Shown in pieces: positions 1 to 9,518 of a stretch of DNA of 64,000 nucleotides. Where the stretch lies: positions 2,019,501-2,083,500 of the forward strand of contig NZ_CP156079.1 in NCBI RefSeq assembly GCF_040892545.1, read 5' to 3'. Origin of the DNA: Paracidovorax avenae (GTDB lineage: Bacteria > Pseudomonadota > Gammaproteobacteria > Burkholderiales > Burkholderiaceae_C). Made by a program: the position numbers and the translations under genes. The notes below the pieces were generated by a model. That model did not search any database. It had not been told where the DNA came from and saw only the letters and a program-made list of their open reading frames with translations. How positions within the stretch are numbered: position 1 is the first letter of the stretch; every line of letters starts with the position of its first letter.

Positions 1-1
1 G

Positions 2-583
2 ACCTCGCGCATCACGGTGGGCGAGGGTTGCCGCATCGGCGAGCGCTGCCTGCTGCACCCGGGCGTGGTGATCGGGGCGGACGGCTTCGGCTTCGCGCCC
101 GACGGCGGCGCCTGGACCAAGATCGAGCAGCTCGGGGCGGTGCGCATCGGCGACGACGTGGAGATCGGCGCCAACACCTGCATCGACCGCGGCGCGCTGG
201 ACGACACCGTCATCGAGGATGGCGTCAAGCTCGACAACCTCGTGCAGATCGGCCACAACGTCCGCATCGGGCGGCACACGGCCGTGGCCGGCTGCACCGG
301 CGTGTCCGGCAGCACGCGCATCGGCGCGCACTGCATGATCGGCGGCGCCGCCATGATCCTGGGGCACCTGGAGATCGCCGACGGCGTTCAGGTGTCTCCG
401 GGCACGGCCATCACGCGGTCCGTCCTGCGGCCCGGGCTCTACTCCGGCATGTTTCCCTTCGACGAAAATGCGAAGTGGGAAAAGAACGCGGCCACGCTGC
501 GCCAGCTCCACGGGCTGCGCGCGCGCATCATGGCCCTCGAAGAACAGATACGAAAAGACGGTCCCACCGCACACATCCAATGA
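2..583 (+). CDS. lpxD: UDP-3-O-acylglucosamine N-acyltransferase, 3' part (5' end outside window)
   Basis: LpxD transfers a 3-hydroxyacyl chain from ACP to the free amine of UDP-3-O-acylglucosamine, the third step of lipid A synthesis, in the cytoplasm. The frame is open from base 2, so the gene starts upstream of the window; about 193 residues are visible, somewhat more than half of a normal LpxD. The visible part is a left-handed beta helix of hexapeptide repeats (for example [11 protein letters not shown]), with the likely catalytic histidine in QIGHNVRIG and a C-terminal helix. The stop overlaps the fabZ start, and lpxA and lpxB follow, which is the usual lpx order. The identification is secure. 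Confidence 0.96.
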   Translation, partial: TSRITVGEGCRIGERCLLHPGVVIGADGFGFAPDGGAWTKIEQLGAVRIGDDVEIGANTCIDRGALDDTVIEDGVKLDNLVQIGHNVRIGRHTAVAGCTGVSGSTRIGAHCMIGGAAMILGHLEIADGVQVSPGTAITRSVLRPGLYSGMFPFDENAKWEKNAATLRQLHGLRARIMALEEQIRKDGPTAHIQ

Positions 584-1020
584 TGGACATCCACCAAATC
601 CTCAAGCTCCTGCCGCACCGCTATCCCTTCCTGCTGGTGGACCGCGTCGTCGAACTCGAAAGGGGCCAGCGCATCCAGGCGATCAAGAACGTCACGATCA
701 ACGAGCCGTTCTTCACGGGGCATTTCCCGAGCCGCCCGGTGATGCCCGGCGTGCTGATGCTCGAGGCGCTCGCGCAGGCGGCAGGCCTGCTGTCCTTCGA
801 CATGATGGGCGAGGCCCCGGGCGACGACAAGGTGTTCTATTTCGTCGGCATCGACGGCGCGCGCTTCAAGCGGCCCGTGGAGCCTGGCGACCAGCTCATC
901 CTCGACGTGAAGCTCGACCGCATCAAGGGCGGCATCTACAAGTTCGCCGGCGTGGCGCGCGTGGGCGACAGCACCGCGTGCGAAGCCGAGATCATGTGCA
1001 CCATGCGGACCGTCGCCTGA
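580..1020 (+). CDS. fabZ: 3-hydroxyacyl-[acyl-carrier-protein] dehydratase FabZ
   Basis: FabZ dehydrates 3-hydroxyacyl-ACP to trans-2-enoyl-ACP in fatty acid elongation and competes with LpxA/LpxD for 3-hydroxyacyl-ACP. The 146-residue protein is a single hotdog domain with the catalytic histidine in [11 protein letters not shown] and the acidic active-site residue in [10 protein letters not shown]. Two adjacent ATG codons (580 and 583) are possible starts; the first gives the common ATGA overlap with the lpxD stop. Translational coupling with lpxD and lpxA is likely. Length and motifs are normal for the family. Confidence 0.96.
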   Translation: MMDIHQILKLLPHRYPFLLVDRVVELERGQRIQAIKNVTINEPFFTGHFPSRPVMPGVLMLEALAQAAGLLSFDMMGEAPGDDKVFYFVGIDGARFKRPVEPGDQLILDVKLDRIKGGIYKFAGVARVGDSTACEAEIMCTMRTVA

Positions 1021-1040
1021 TGGGCTGAGGGCGCGGGCAC

Positions 1041-1829
1041 ATGAGCAGCATCCATTCCACGGCCATCGTCGATCCGGGCGCCGAGCTGGACAGCTCGGTC
1101 ACCGTCGGCCCCTATGCGGTCATCGGCCCCAAGGTGCGCATCGGGGCCGGGACCCGTGTCGGGCCGCACTGCGTGATCGAGGGCCGCACGACGATCGGGC
1201 GCGACAACCAGATCTTCCAGTTCGCCTCGCTCGGCGCGGTCCCCCAGGACAAGAAATATGCCGGGGAAGACACGTGCCTGGAGATCGGCGACCGCAACAC
1301 GATCCGCGAGTTCTGCACCTTCAACCTCGGCGTGCCGGGCGCGGGGGGCATCACGCGCGTGGGCGACGACAACTGGATCATGGCCTACTGCCACATCGCG
1401 CACGACTGCCTGGTGGGCAACCACACCACGCTCTCGAACAACACCACGCTGGCCGGCCATGTCGAACTGGGCGACTGGGTGACCGTCGGCGGGCTGGTGG
1501 GCATCCACCAGTTCGTGAAGATCGGCGCGCATGCGATGGTCGGCTTCGCCTCGGCGGTGTCGCAGGACGTGCCGCCTTTCATGCTGGTCGATGGCAATCC
1601 GATGGGCGTGCGCGGCTTCAACATCGTCGGCCTGAAGCGCCGCGGCTTCTCCGCGGACCGCCTCGCCGCGGTCAAGCAGATGCATCGCCTGCTGTACCGC
1701 CAGGGGCTGACCCTGGAGGCGGCCGCCAGGGCGATCGAGGAGCTTCCGGCCGAGCACCCCGAGGCCGCGGGCGACATCGCCCTGCTGCGCGATTTCATCG
1801 CTTCCTCGACACGCGGCATCGCGCGCTGA
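1041..1829 (+). CDS. lpxA: acyl-ACP--UDP-N-acetylglucosamine O-acyltransferase LpxA
   Basis: LpxA carries out the first step of lipid A synthesis, 3-O-acylation of UDP-GlcNAc by 3-hydroxyacyl-ACP. The 262-residue protein has N-terminal hexapeptide repeats ([14 protein letters not shown] and similar) and the catalytic histidine in the segment [10 protein letters not shown] near residue 120. The C-terminal helical part (about residues 190-262) matches the LpxA-specific domain. It starts 20 bases after fabZ and is followed by lpxB after 16 bases, so it is probably co-transcribed with them. Confidence 0.97.
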   Translation: MSSIHSTAIVDPGAELDSSVTVGPYAVIGPKVRIGAGTRVGPHCVIEGRTTIGRDNQIFQFASLGAVPQDKKYAGEDTCLEIGDRNTIREFCTFNLGVPGAGGITRVGDDNWIMAYCHIAHDCLVGNHTTLSNNTTLAGHVELGDWVTVGGLVGIHQFVKIGAHAMVGFASAVSQDVPPFMLVDGNPMGVRGFNIVGLKRRGFSADRLAAVKQMHRLLYRQGLTLEAAARAIEELPAEHPEAAGDIALLRDFIASSTRGIAR

Positions 1830-1845
1830 AGAGGAGCGCACAGCC

Positions 1846-2997
1846 ATGCAAGACGCCCCGCGCATCGCGATGGTGGCCGGCGAGACGTCCGGCGACCTGC
1901 TCGCCGGCCTGCTCCTGGACGGCCTGCATGCGCAGTGGCCGGCGGTGTCCGCGCAGGGTATCGGCGGGCCGCAGATGGAGCGCCGGGGTTTCCATTGCCT
2001 GTGGCCGAGCGAGCGCCTCGCGGTGCATGGCTACAGCGTCGAACTGGTGCGCCGCCTCTGGGGCATCGTGCGCATCCGCCAGCAATTGCGCAGCCGCCTG
2101 CTGGCGGAGCGGCCCGACCTGTTCATCGGCGTCGATGCCCCGGATTTCAACCTGGGCCTGGAGGCCGACCTGCGCGCCGCCGGTATCAGGACCGTGCATT
2201 TCGTCTGCCCCTCCATCTGGGCCTGGCGCGCGGAACGCGTCCACAAGATCCGCCGCAGCGCCGACCATGTGCTGTGCATCTTCCCTTTCGAGCCCGGGCT
2301 GCTGGCGCGCCATGGCATCGATGCGACCTACGTGGGCCATCCGCTGGCGCAGGTCATTCCGATGGAACCCGACCGCCTCGCGGCCCGCGCGCAGCTGGGA
2401 CTGGGGGCGGACGACGAGGTGCTGGCCATCCTGCCCGGCAGCCGTTCCGCGGAAGTCGCCTATATCGCCCGGCCGTTCTTCCAGGCGGCGGCGCTGCTGC
2501 GACAGGCGCGGCCCGGCCTGAAGATGGTGGTGCCGGCAGTGCCGGCGCTGCGCGCGCGCATCGAGCAGATCGCCGCCGAGTGCGGCATGCGCGATGCGCT
2601 GCAGATCACGGCCGGCCAGTCCCACGCCGTGCTGGCGGCCTGCGACTGCACGCTGATCGCCAGCGGGACCGCGACGCTGGAGGCCGCGCTGTTCAAGCGG
2701 CCCATGGTCATCGCCTACCACATGCACCCCATCAGCTGGCGCCTGATGCGCCGCAAGCAGCTGCAGCCCTGGGTGGGGCTGCCCAACATCCTGTGCGGCG
2801 ATTTCGTGGTGCCCGAGCTGCTGCAGGACGCAGCCACGCCGCAGGCCCTGGCCACGGCCGTGATGCAGTGGCTGGACGCACCTGCCGGCCAGCGCGACGC
2901 GCTGGCGCGGCGCTTCACCGCGCTGCACGAGGAACTGCGCCGCGATACCCCGAGATTGGCCGCCGATGCGATCCAGAAAATCCTTGCCGCGCGTTGA
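1846..2997 (+). CDS. lpxB: lipid-A-disaccharide synthase LpxB
   Basis: LpxB is the GT19 glycosyltransferase that joins UDP-2,3-diacylglucosamine and 2,3-diacylglucosamine-1-phosphate into the lipid A disaccharide at the inner face of the inner membrane. The 383-residue protein begins with the typical [10 protein letters not shown] segment, followed by [13 protein letters not shown] around residues 124-136 and the second Rossmann-like half with LPGSRSAEV and [11 protein letters not shown]. Length is normal. The coding region overlaps the start of rnhB by 32 bases, which suggests coupled translation. Confidence 0.97.
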   Translation: MQDAPRIAMVAGETSGDLLAGLLLDGLHAQWPAVSAQGIGGPQMERRGFHCLWPSERLAVHGYSVELVRRLWGIVRIRQQLRSRLLAERPDLFIGVDAPDFNLGLEADLRAAGIRTVHFVCPSIWAWRAERVHKIRRSADHVLCIFPFEPGLLARHGIDATYVGHPLAQVIPMEPDRLAARAQLGLGADDEVLAILPGSRSAEVAYIARPFFQAAALLRQARPGLKMVVPAVPALRARIEQIAAECGMRDALQITAGQSHAVLAACDCTLIASGTATLEAALFKRPMVIAYHMHPISWRLMRRKQLQPWVGLPNILCGDFVVPELLQDAATPQALATAVMQWLDAPAGQRDALARRFTALHEELRRDTPRLAADAIQKILAAR

Positions 2998-3688
2998 GCA
3001 GGCCCATCTGCCATGGCATCCGCCGGGGCTCGTCGCGGGCGTGGACGAGGCGGGCCGCGGACCGCTGGCCGGACCCGTGGTCGCCGCGGCCGTCATCCTG
3101 GACGAACTGCAGCCCATCGAAGGCCTGGCGGACTCCAAGACCCTCACCGCCGCCCGCCGCGAGGCGCTGTTCGACGAGATCCGCGCCAAGGCGCTGTGCT
3201 GCAGCGTGGCCGAGGCCTCGGTGGAAGAGATCGATACGCTGAACATCCTGCAGGCCACCATGCTGGCGATGCGCCGCGCCGTGGCCGGCCTGCGGCTCAA
3301 GCCGGTGCGCGTGCTCGTGGACGGCAACCGCCTGCCGCCGCTCGATGTACCCGCCGAGGCCATCGTCAAGGGCGACGCGCTGGTGCAGGCCATCTCGGCT
3401 GCTTCCATCCTGGCCAAGGTCACGCGCGACCGCTGGTGCGCGCAACTGCACCAGGCCTATCCACACTACGGTTTCGCCTCGCACAAGGGCTACGGCACGG
3501 CGGAGCACATGGCGGCCCTGCAGGCCCATGGCGCATGCCCGGAACACCGCCGCTCCTTCGCACCGGTCGCGGCAGCGGTGCAGCGCACCGTGGTCATGCA
3601 GGCCACCGCCACCATCGTGACCACCGTGGAAACCACCGTGTCCGTGCGCCCTGCGGTGCCCCGGCCCGCGGAAGGGCTGCACGCATGA
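2966..3688 (+). CDS. rnhB: ribonuclease HII
   Basis: RNase HII cleaves the RNA strand of RNA-DNA hybrids and removes single misincorporated ribonucleotides. The acidic catalytic residues are visible: the Asp-Glu pair in [15 protein letters not shown] (about residues 25-39) and an Asp in LVDGNRLPP, followed by the family segment [14 protein letters not shown]. The start used (ATG 2966) lies inside lpxB; a later start would still keep the catalytic core. The protein carries an unusual Val/Thr-rich tail of about 35 residues after the conserved domain, which is not part of the known fold. Confidence 0.93.
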   Translation: MRSRKSLPRVEQAHLPWHPPGLVAGVDEAGRGPLAGPVVAAAVILDELQPIEGLADSKTLTAARREALFDEIRAKALCCSVAEASVEEIDTLNILQATMLAMRRAVAGLRLKPVRVLVDGNRLPPLDVPAEAIVKGDALVQAISAASILAKVTRDRWCAQLHQAYPHYGFASHKGYGTAEHMAALQAHGACPEHRRSFAPVAAAVQRTVVMQATATIVTTVETTVSVRPAVPRPAEGLHA

Positions 3689-4467
3689 CCACCGGGCCGA
3701 CCTTCATCCAGTCGCGCGACAACACCTTCGTGAAGGACCTGCGGCGGCTGGCGCAGGACAGCGGCGCCTACCGCCGCCAGGGCCGCGTCTGGCTCGAGGG
3801 CGACCATCTCTGCCGTGCCGCACTGGAGCGCGGCGTGCAGCCGGCCATCGGCGTCTATGCCGAATCCGCCTGGCCGGAGTGGGAGCGTGCATGGGGAGGC
3901 GCCGCCGCACGCAACGTGGTGCTCGCCGATGCGCTCTGGGCCGACGTGAGCGGCCTCGAGTCGCCGGCGCGCATGGGATTCGTGGTGCCCGCGCCCGAGG
4001 CGCCGGTGCTGCAGGCCGGCCTGCCGACCGTGGTGCTGGACCGGCTGCAGGACGCCGGAAACGTGGGGTCCATCCTGCGCAGCGCCTCGGCTTTCGGCTT
4101 CCGCCAGGTGGCCGCCCTGAAAGGCACGGCGGGCCTCTGGAGCCCCAAGGTGCTGCGGGCGGGCATGGGCGCGCACTTCGCGCTGCACCTGGTGGAGGGG
4201 CTGGCGGTGGACGACATCGACGCGCTGGACCTGCCGCTGCTGGCCACGAGTTCGCACGGCGGCGACCTGCTGCACCGCGCGCGCCTGCCCTGGCCCTGCG
4301 GCTGGATCCTGGGCCATGAAGGGCAAGGCGTGTCGGAGGCACTGCAGCAGCGTGCCACGCACCTGATCCGTATCGCGCAGCCGGGGGGCGAGGAATCGCT
4401 CAACGTGGGCGCGGCGGCGGCCATCTGCCTGCACGCGAGCGCGGCGCACGCGGATTCCTCAGAATAA
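3685..4467 (+). CDS. TrmH-family (SPOUT) RNA 2'-O-methyltransferase
   Basis: This 260-residue protein is predicted to methylate ribose 2'-OH groups of rRNA or tRNA with S-adenosylmethionine. The C-terminal half has the three SPOUT knot motifs: [30 protein letters not shown] and [15 protein letters not shown]. The N-terminal part (about residues 1-100) resembles the small substrate-binding domain seen in RlmB and related enzymes. The start codon overlaps the rnhB stop (ATGA). The exact target nucleotide cannot be told from sequence, so no gene symbol is given. Confidence 0.9.
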   Translation: MTTGPTFIQSRDNTFVKDLRRLAQDSGAYRRQGRVWLEGDHLCRAALERGVQPAIGVYAESAWPEWERAWGGAAARNVVLADALWADVSGLESPARMGFVVPAPEAPVLQAGLPTVVLDRLQDAGNVGSILRSASAFGFRQVAALKGTAGLWSPKVLRAGMGAHFALHLVEGLAVDDIDALDLPLLATSSHGGDLLHRARLPWPCGWILGHEGQGVSEALQQRATHLIRIAQPGGEESLNVGAAAAICLHASAAHADSSE

Positions 4468-4501
4468 GGCCGATCGTCCTGCTGGCGGCAGGGGCGACGC
4501 G

Positions 4502-5635
4502 CTATGCATCGCGGGGCAGGAAAGCATCTCCCGCCGTGAGCGGCGGATGCCGGTAGGTGGCCGGGGTCCGGCCCAACGCCACCGGACTTCCCAGGCCGCG
4601 GTAACCGGAATCCATCTCGACCACCATCTTCCGGTGCGCGGTGTGCGGATGCTCCAGCGCCGCGTCCACGTTCAGCACGGGAGCCGCCGGCACGCCGGCG
4701 GCCATCAGCCGTTCTACCAGCGGGGCGGCCTGCAGGGCTTGCGTCGCGTCCTCCAGCAGGGGCTTCAGTTCCGAGCGGTGGCGCGACCGGTCCCCCGCCC
4801 GCGCGAAGCGCGGATCGTCCGCCAGCTCCGGACGGCCTATGCAGCGGCAGAAGGCCGCGAACTGGCGGTCGTTGCCCACCGTGACGAAGACCGGCTCGCT
4901 GGCGGTGCGCAGCGTATCGTACGGATAGATGTTGGGATGGGCATTGCCGCTGCGGCCCGGTACGCGTCCATCCATGAACCAGTTCGCCGCATGCGGATGC
5001 AGCAGCGAGAGGCCGCTGTCGTAGAGTGCCGCCTCCACGAGCTGGCCCCGGCCGCTGCGCTGGCGCTCCTGCAGGGCGAGCAGCACGCCGATGACGGCAT
5101 GCAGCCCCGTCACCATGTCCACCACCGGCAGGCCGACGCGCAGCGCGCCGCCGCCCGATTCGCCGTTGACGCTCATGATGCCGGCCATGGCCTGCACCGC
5201 TGCGTCGTAGCCCGGCAGTCCGCCCAGCGGGCCGTCGCTGCCGAAGCCGCTCACGCGGCACCAGACCAGGCGCGGAAACCGCCGCGACAGCTCGCCATAT
5301 CCGATGCCCCAGCGCTCCATCGTGCCGGACTTGAAATTCTCCACGAGCACGTCGGCCTGTGCGGCCAGCTCGAGCAGGCGGCCCCGGCCTTCCTCGCTCG
5401 ACAGATCGAGGTGCTGCACCCGCTTGTTGCGGTTCAGTCCCATGTAGTACGACGCCACGCCGCCCTGGAACGGCGGGCCCCAGGTGCGCGTATCGTCTCC
5501 CTCGGGCGGCTCCACCTTGAGCACGTCGGCACCGTGGTCGCCCAGGATCTGGCCGCAGTACGGCCCGCCGAGGATGCGCGAGAGATCGAGCACCCGGATG
5601 CCGGCCAGTGCGCCGGTGCCTGCTGTATCAGTCAA
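4502..5635 (-). CDS. CaiB/BaiF (class III) CoA-transferase
   Basis: Class III CoA-transferases move CoA between carboxylic acids through an enzyme-linked anhydride. The 377-residue protein starts with LAGIRVLDLSRILGGPYCGQILGDHGADV, the typical N-terminal nucleotide-binding part, and holds the likely nucleophilic aspartate in LPVVDMVTGLHA (about residue 176). The best start is TTG at 5635, nested in the stop of the upstream Bug gene (TTGACTGA), so the two are translationally coupled. With the upstream binding protein and acyl-CoA dehydrogenase it probably activates an imported carboxylic acid. The substrate is unknown. Confidence 0.9.
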   Translation of the reverse strand: MTDTAGTGALAGIRVLDLSRILGGPYCGQILGDHGADVLKVEPPEGDDTRTWGPPFQGGVASYYMGLNRNKRVQHLDLSSEEGRGRLLELAAQADVLVENFKSGTMERWGIGYGELSRRFPRLVWCRVSGFGSDGPLGGLPGYDAAVQAMAGIMSVNGESGGGALRVGLPVVDMVTGLHAVIGVLLALQERQRSGRGQLVEAALYDSGLSLLHPHAANWFMDGRVPGRSGNAHPNIYPYDTLRTASEPVFVTVGNDRQFAAFCRCIGRPELADDPRFARAGDRSRHRSELKPLLEDATQALQAAPLVERLMAAGVPAAPVLNVDAALEHPHTAHRKMVVEMDSGYRGLGSPVALGRTPATYRHPPLTAGDAFLPRDA

Positions 5636-6608
5636 GGCGGACTCCCGACTGGTGGACCACCTGCGCCCACTTGGCCATCTCGTCGGCGATGAAGCGCCCC
5701 AGCGCCTGCGGGCGTGTATCGGCTGCGGCTTCCAGCCCCTGCGAGGCGAATAGCGTCTTGACCTTGGCGGTGGAGAGGGCTTCGGCGAATGCCTTGTTGA
5801 GGAGGGCGATGCGGTCGGCCGGCGTACCTGCGGGAGCCACCACGCCGAAGAACACGCTGACGTCGTAGCCCGGATAGCCCTGTTCGGCCACCGTGGGTAC
5901 GTCGGGCAGGGCCTGCGAGCGCTTCGAGGTCGTCACCCCCAGCGCGCGCAATTTGCCGGCTTTCACGTAGGGCTGGGCAGTCAGCACGTCGGTGAAGCTC
6001 ATGGCGACCTGGCCCCCCAGCAGATCATTGAGCGCGGGTCCGGTGCCCTTGTAGGGGATGTGCAGGAAGTCGGTCCCCGCCACGGAGTTGAACAGCACCC
6101 CTGCCAGGTGCGACGATGCGCCGCTGCCCGAGGAGGCGTACGCCAGCTTGCCCGGGTGGGCGCGACCGTAGGCCACGAGTTCCTGCACGTTGCGCGCCGG
6201 CACGCTGGGATGCACCACCAGGATGTTGGGCAGGTAGCCCACCCGGATCACGGGCGCATAGCTCTTGACCGGGTCGTACCCGGGTCTGGCGTAGAGGCTG
6301 GCATTGATGGCCAGCGGGCCCGACGTGCCGAACATGAGCGTGTAGCCGTCGGGTTCCGCCCGCGCGACGTATTCGGCGCCGATGTTGCCGTTGGCTCCGG
6401 CGCGGTTCTCCACGATCATGGGCTGGCCGATACGGTCCTTGATCTCCGCGGCCAGGGTGCGCGCCATGGCATCGGTCGGCCCGCCGGGCGGGTAGGGGAT
6501 CACCAGGGTGATCGGCTTGGCCGGGAAGGCGTCCGCAGCGACCGCGGGCGCCAGGAAAGAGGCCGCCAGCAGGGCGCAGGCGGCGGACATCAGGGTGCGT
6601 TTCTTCAT
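5628..6608 (-). CDS. Bug-family (TctC-like) periplasmic solute-binding protein
   Basis: Bug proteins bind carboxylic acids in the periplasm, alone or for tripartite tricarboxylate transporters; they are greatly expanded in Burkholderiales. The 326-residue protein has a Sec signal peptide (MKKRTLMSAACALLAASFLA, cleavage near AVAADA) followed by the family signature FPAKPITLVIPYPPGGPTD and later ENRAGANGNIGAEYVA. No TctA or TctB membrane genes are adjacent, so the partner permease is elsewhere or the protein works in sensing. It lies between an acyl-CoA dehydrogenase gene and a CoA-transferase gene on the same strand. Confidence 0.93.
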   Translation of the reverse strand: MKKRTLMSAACALLAASFLAPAVAADAFPAKPITLVIPYPPGGPTDAMARTLAAEIKDRIGQPMIVENRAGANGNIGAEYVARAEPDGYTLMFGTSGPLAINASLYARPGYDPVKSYAPVIRVGYLPNILVVHPSVPARNVQELVAYGRAHPGKLAYASSGSGASSHLAGVLFNSVAGTDFLHIPYKGTGPALNDLLGGQVAMSFTDVLTAQPYVKAGKLRALGVTTSKRSQALPDVPTVAEQGYPGYDVSVFFGVVAPAGTPADRIALLNKAFAEALSTAKVKTLFASQGLEAAADTRPQALGRFIADEMAKWAQVVHQSGVRLD

Positions 6609-6652
6609 CTTGCCTTGTCTCCGTTGTGGTTGTGGTTGTGGTGGCGGATGGC

Positions 6653-8368
6653 TCAGGCCGTCGCGGCGGCCTCCCGTGCCGTGCCGCTGCGGTCCTGCCA
6701 TTCGGCTGGCGGCACGTCGGGCCGCAGCGGATCGCGCGGCAGCACGCGGTGCCACAGCGCCATCCGGGCCCAGTGCATCCGCGCTGCCGATCCGGTCCTG
6801 GCCGCCTCCCAGGCCATGGCGATGGCGCTGGTGCAGTGGTAGAGCGCGGACGCGGCCTGGCGGGCCAGCACCTCGCCGCCGTCGTCCTGCAGCGCGGCTT
6901 CGGCCAGTGCGCAGGCGCGCTTGAAGCTGTGGGCCAGGGCGGCGGCGAAGGCCGGGGGCAGTGCGGCATCCTCCAGCAGCGCGGCGTTGTGGGCGGACAG
7001 CACGGGCAGCGAGCCTTCGCGGCGGATGGCGCGCAGAACGTCCAGCGCGACGATGTTGCTCGTGCCTTCCCAGATCGAGCCCAGGTGCGCGTCGCGCACC
7101 AGGCGCGCGTCGCTGAACTCCTCGATGTAGCCGCAGCCGCCGCGCACTTCCATCGCATCTCCGGTCACCTTGCGCGCGTCGCGGCACGCTCGGAACTTGA
7201 TGAGCGGCGTGAGGATGCGCAGCAGGGCATAGGCATCCTTCTCGCCCGCGTCCGAGCGTGCGAGCGCACGGGCGGTCTGGAACACCATGGTCCGGGCCTG
7301 CTCCGCCGGCACGCGCAGCTTGTCGAGCTGGCGGCGCATGAGCGGCATGTCCTGCAGTGCACGGCCGAAGGCACGGCGCTCGGATGCGACGAATTCGGCT
7401 TCGGAGACCGCCCGCCGCATCAGCCCCGCGGCGCGCACGCCGTTGGACAGGCGCGAGTTGTTCACCATGTCGGCCATCTGCACGAAGCCCCGGCCCTCCT
7501 CGCCCACGAGATGGGCCACCGCGCCCGCGAGCTGGATCTCGCCGCTGGCCATGGAGCGCGTGCCCAGCTTGTCTTTCAACCGGACGATGCGGTAATGGTT
7601 GAGGCTCCCGTCCTCCAGGCGGCGCGGCAGCAGGAAGAGCGAGACCCCCTTCAGGCCCTCCGGTGCCCCGTCGATGCGGGCCAGCACCATCGCGAACCCG
7701 GCGTCGGGGTTCGAGCAGAACCACTTGTCTCCGGTGAGGCGCCAGCTGCCGTCCGCGGCGGGCGTGGCCCGCGTGGCGGTGGCGGCGATGTCGGAGCCGG
7801 CACCCTGTTCGGTCATGAACATGGCGCCCTGCGCCAGTTCGTCGAAATCGAGCGACGTGAGGGCCGGCAGATAGCGGGCCAGCAGTTCCGGGCTGCCGAA
7901 CCTGCGCAGCGTGCGCGTCAGCGAGTCGGTCATGGAGACCGGGCAGCACAGGCCGAACTCGGCCTGCACGAAGAGATAGGTCAGGACGTACTTGACCAGC
8001 GCCGGCATGGGGCCCTGCCAGCCCAGCGTTTCCTCGCGGTGGGACATGGCCCCGAGGCCGAACTCGCTGAGCGCCAGCCGTTCCATCTCCACGTAGGCCG
8101 GATGCTTGACGATGCGCTGGACGTCGAGGCCGGTGCGCGTCCGGTGCTCGAGCACCGGGGGATTCCGGTCGGCGGTGCCGGCCAGGTCGTCCAGCAGGCC
8201 CCCCGCGAGACCGCCCAGCCGCTCGAAGTGCGGCCGCATGTGGGTATAGAGCGCGTCCGGCAGATAGAGCGCCAGCAGGGAGTGCAGTTCGGTGTCGGTG
8301 TCGAACAGATTGCGGCCGTGGCCATCCGGAACCGGATGGGAATCGGCCGCCCGGAAAGGCTGCGGCAT
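6653..8368 (-). CDS. acyl-CoA dehydrogenase family protein (AidB-like)
   Basis: Flavin-dependent acyl-CoA dehydrogenases introduce a C2-C3 double bond into acyl-CoA. The protein is about 571 residues, longer than the usual 380, with the larger N- and C-terminal parts of the AidB/long-form subfamily. Visible motifs are MTEQGAGSDIAATATRA (FAD/substrate loop), GDKWFCSNPDAGFAMVLARI, and GGCGYIEEFSDARLVRDAHLGSIWEGTSNI near the end of the core. ATG 8368 is chosen because AAGGAGA lies just upstream of it. The adjacent Bug and CoA-transferase genes suggest catabolism of an imported acid rather than DNA repair. Confidence 0.88.
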   Translation of the reverse strand: MPQPFRAADSHPVPDGHGRNLFDTDTELHSLLALYLPDALYTHMRPHFERLGGLAGGLLDDLAGTADRNPPVLEHRTRTGLDVQRIVKHPAYVEMERLALSEFGLGAMSHREETLGWQGPMPALVKYVLTYLFVQAEFGLCCPVSMTDSLTRTLRRFGSPELLARYLPALTSLDFDELAQGAMFMTEQGAGSDIAATATRATPAADGSWRLTGDKWFCSNPDAGFAMVLARIDGAPEGLKGVSLFLLPRRLEDGSLNHYRIVRLKDKLGTRSMASGEIQLAGAVAHLVGEEGRGFVQMADMVNNSRLSNGVRAAGLMRRAVSEAEFVASERRAFGRALQDMPLMRRQLDKLRVPAEQARTMVFQTARALARSDAGEKDAYALLRILTPLIKFRACRDARKVTGDAMEVRGGCGYIEEFSDARLVRDAHLGSIWEGTSNIVALDVLRAIRREGSLPVLSAHNAALLEDAALPPAFAAALAHSFKRACALAEAALQDDGGEVLARQAASALYHCTSAIAMAWEAARTGSAARMHWARMALWHRVLPRDPLRPDVPPAEWQDRSGTAREAAATA

Positions 8369-8470
8369 CGTGGTGTCTCCTTGTCGATTCCCCATTCTTC
8401 GCCGCGTGGTCATTCGTGTCTAATATCGATTGGGTCTTGCGCCATTCGAAACTCCTATCGCCACACCGCC

Positions 8471-9394
8471 ATGGAACTGAGGCACCTGCGCTACTTCGCG
8501 GTACTCGCGGACGAACTGCACTTCGGGCGCGCCGCAGCCCGGTTGAACATGTCGCAGCCACCGCTCTCGGTGGCCATCCGGCAGCTGGAGGAGCGCGTCG
8601 GGGCGCAACTCTTCGAACGGACCCCCAAGGAGGTGCGCCTCACCCCTGCCGGCCGGGCCCTCAAGGCATCCGCGCGGCGGGTGCTGGCGCAAGCGGAGGA
8701 GGCGTTGTCCGAAGCGCGCGGCGTGGCTGCGGGGCTCGCAGGCCGGCTGCGCATCGGCTTCGTGGGCGCCATGCTGTACCGCGGACTGCCTCAGGCGCTG
8801 GGTGTTTTCCAGCAGCGCCATCCGGGCGTGCGTGTTTCGCTGCAGGAATTGAACTCCGGTGAACAGATCGGCGAACTGCTGCACGACCGGCTGGACCTGG
8901 GTTTCGTCCATACGAGCCGCATGCCGGCGACGCTGCAGCAGCGCCTGCTGGTGACCGAGCCCTTCATGTGCTGCCTGCCTGCGGGGCATCGACTGGCGCG
9001 CAGGAAGGTCATCGATCTGCGCGATCTCGCGGGCGAGCCCTTCGTCCTGTTCGCGCGCGCAGTCTCGCCCGACTACCATGCGCGCATCCTGTCGATCTGC
9101 GCGAGCGCGGGCTTCCAGCCGGAAATAGGGCACGAGGTGCGGCACTGGCTCGCGGTGGTCTCCCTGGTCTCGCAGGGCCTCGGCGTCGCCCTGGTGCCGC
9201 AGGCCATGGAGCATTCACGCCTGCCAGGAGCGGTGTTCCGGCCGGTGGGTCCTGCCGTGGCCCAGTCCGAGGCCTACGCCGTATGGCCCGCGGCACCGGA
9301 GAATCCGTTGGTCGGCGATCTGATGGCGATCCTCCTGGCCGGTGGGCCGGCAGGCTCCAGCGGGCGCCGGGAGCACGCTGGCAGTGCTCCATGA
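8471..9394 (+). CDS. LysR-type transcriptional regulator
   Basis: The 307-residue protein starts MELRHLRYFAVLADELHFGR, a canonical LysR winged helix (residues about 1-60, with AARLNMSQPPLSVAIRQLE as the recognition region), followed by a periplasmic-binding-protein-like effector domain from about residue 90. It is divergent from the acyl-CoA dehydrogenase gene with 102 bases between them, the usual layout for a regulator of the opposite operon. The inducer is unknown, probably the acid or CoA ester handled by that operon. An efficient-looking terminator begins at its stop codon. Confidence 0.95.
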   Translation: MELRHLRYFAVLADELHFGRAAARLNMSQPPLSVAIRQLEERVGAQLFERTPKEVRLTPAGRALKASARRVLAQAEEALSEARGVAAGLAGRLRIGFVGAMLYRGLPQALGVFQQRHPGVRVSLQELNSGEQIGELLHDRLDLGFVHTSRMPATLQQRLLVTEPFMCCLPAGHRLARRKVIDLRDLAGEPFVLFARAVSPDYHARILSICASAGFQPEIGHEVRHWLAVVSLVSQGLGVALVPQAMEHSRLPGAVFRPVGPAVAQSEAYAVWPAAPENPLVGDLMAILLAGGPAGSSGRREHAGSAP

Positions 9395-9429
9395 AAAAAC
9401 CCCTGACTCTTGCGAATCAGGGGTTTTTT
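9394..9429. terminator. bidirectional intrinsic terminator between lysR-type gene and tRNA-Thr
   Basis: The stem CCCCTGA/TCAGGGG with a 10-base loop is flanked by six A on the left and six T on the right, so the transcript has a U-tract in both directions. It can end the LysR gene on the plus strand and tRNA-Thr on the minus strand. Confidence 0.9.
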
Positions 9430-9432
9430 GTT

Positions 9433-9508
9433 TGGTGCCGGAGAGATGAATCGAACACCCGACCTTCTCATTACGAATGAGCTGCTCTACCGACTGAGCT
9501 ACACCGGC
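9433..9508 (-). tRNA. tRNA-Thr (anticodon CGT)
   Basis: On the minus strand a 76-base cloverleaf runs from GCCGGTG to an encoded CCA. The D arm (TAGCTCAGTCGGTAGAGC), an anticodon loop TTCGTAA with anticodon CGT (reads ACG), and the T loop (GTTCGATTC) are all present. The acceptor stem has one T-T mismatch at position 6-67. Confidence 0.95.
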
Positions 9509-9518
9509 GAAGAATTGA

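Noticed and set aside
4468..4501. A CCTGC/GCAGG hairpin between the convergent methyltransferase and CoA-transferase genes as a terminator.
   Set aside because: The stem is only five pairs with no T-run on either strand.
8369..8470. A LysR operator in the spacer of the acyl-CoA dehydrogenase and LysR genes.
   Set aside because: An ATCGAT palindrome is present but no convincing T-N11-A dyad or repeat, so it is not listed as a feature.
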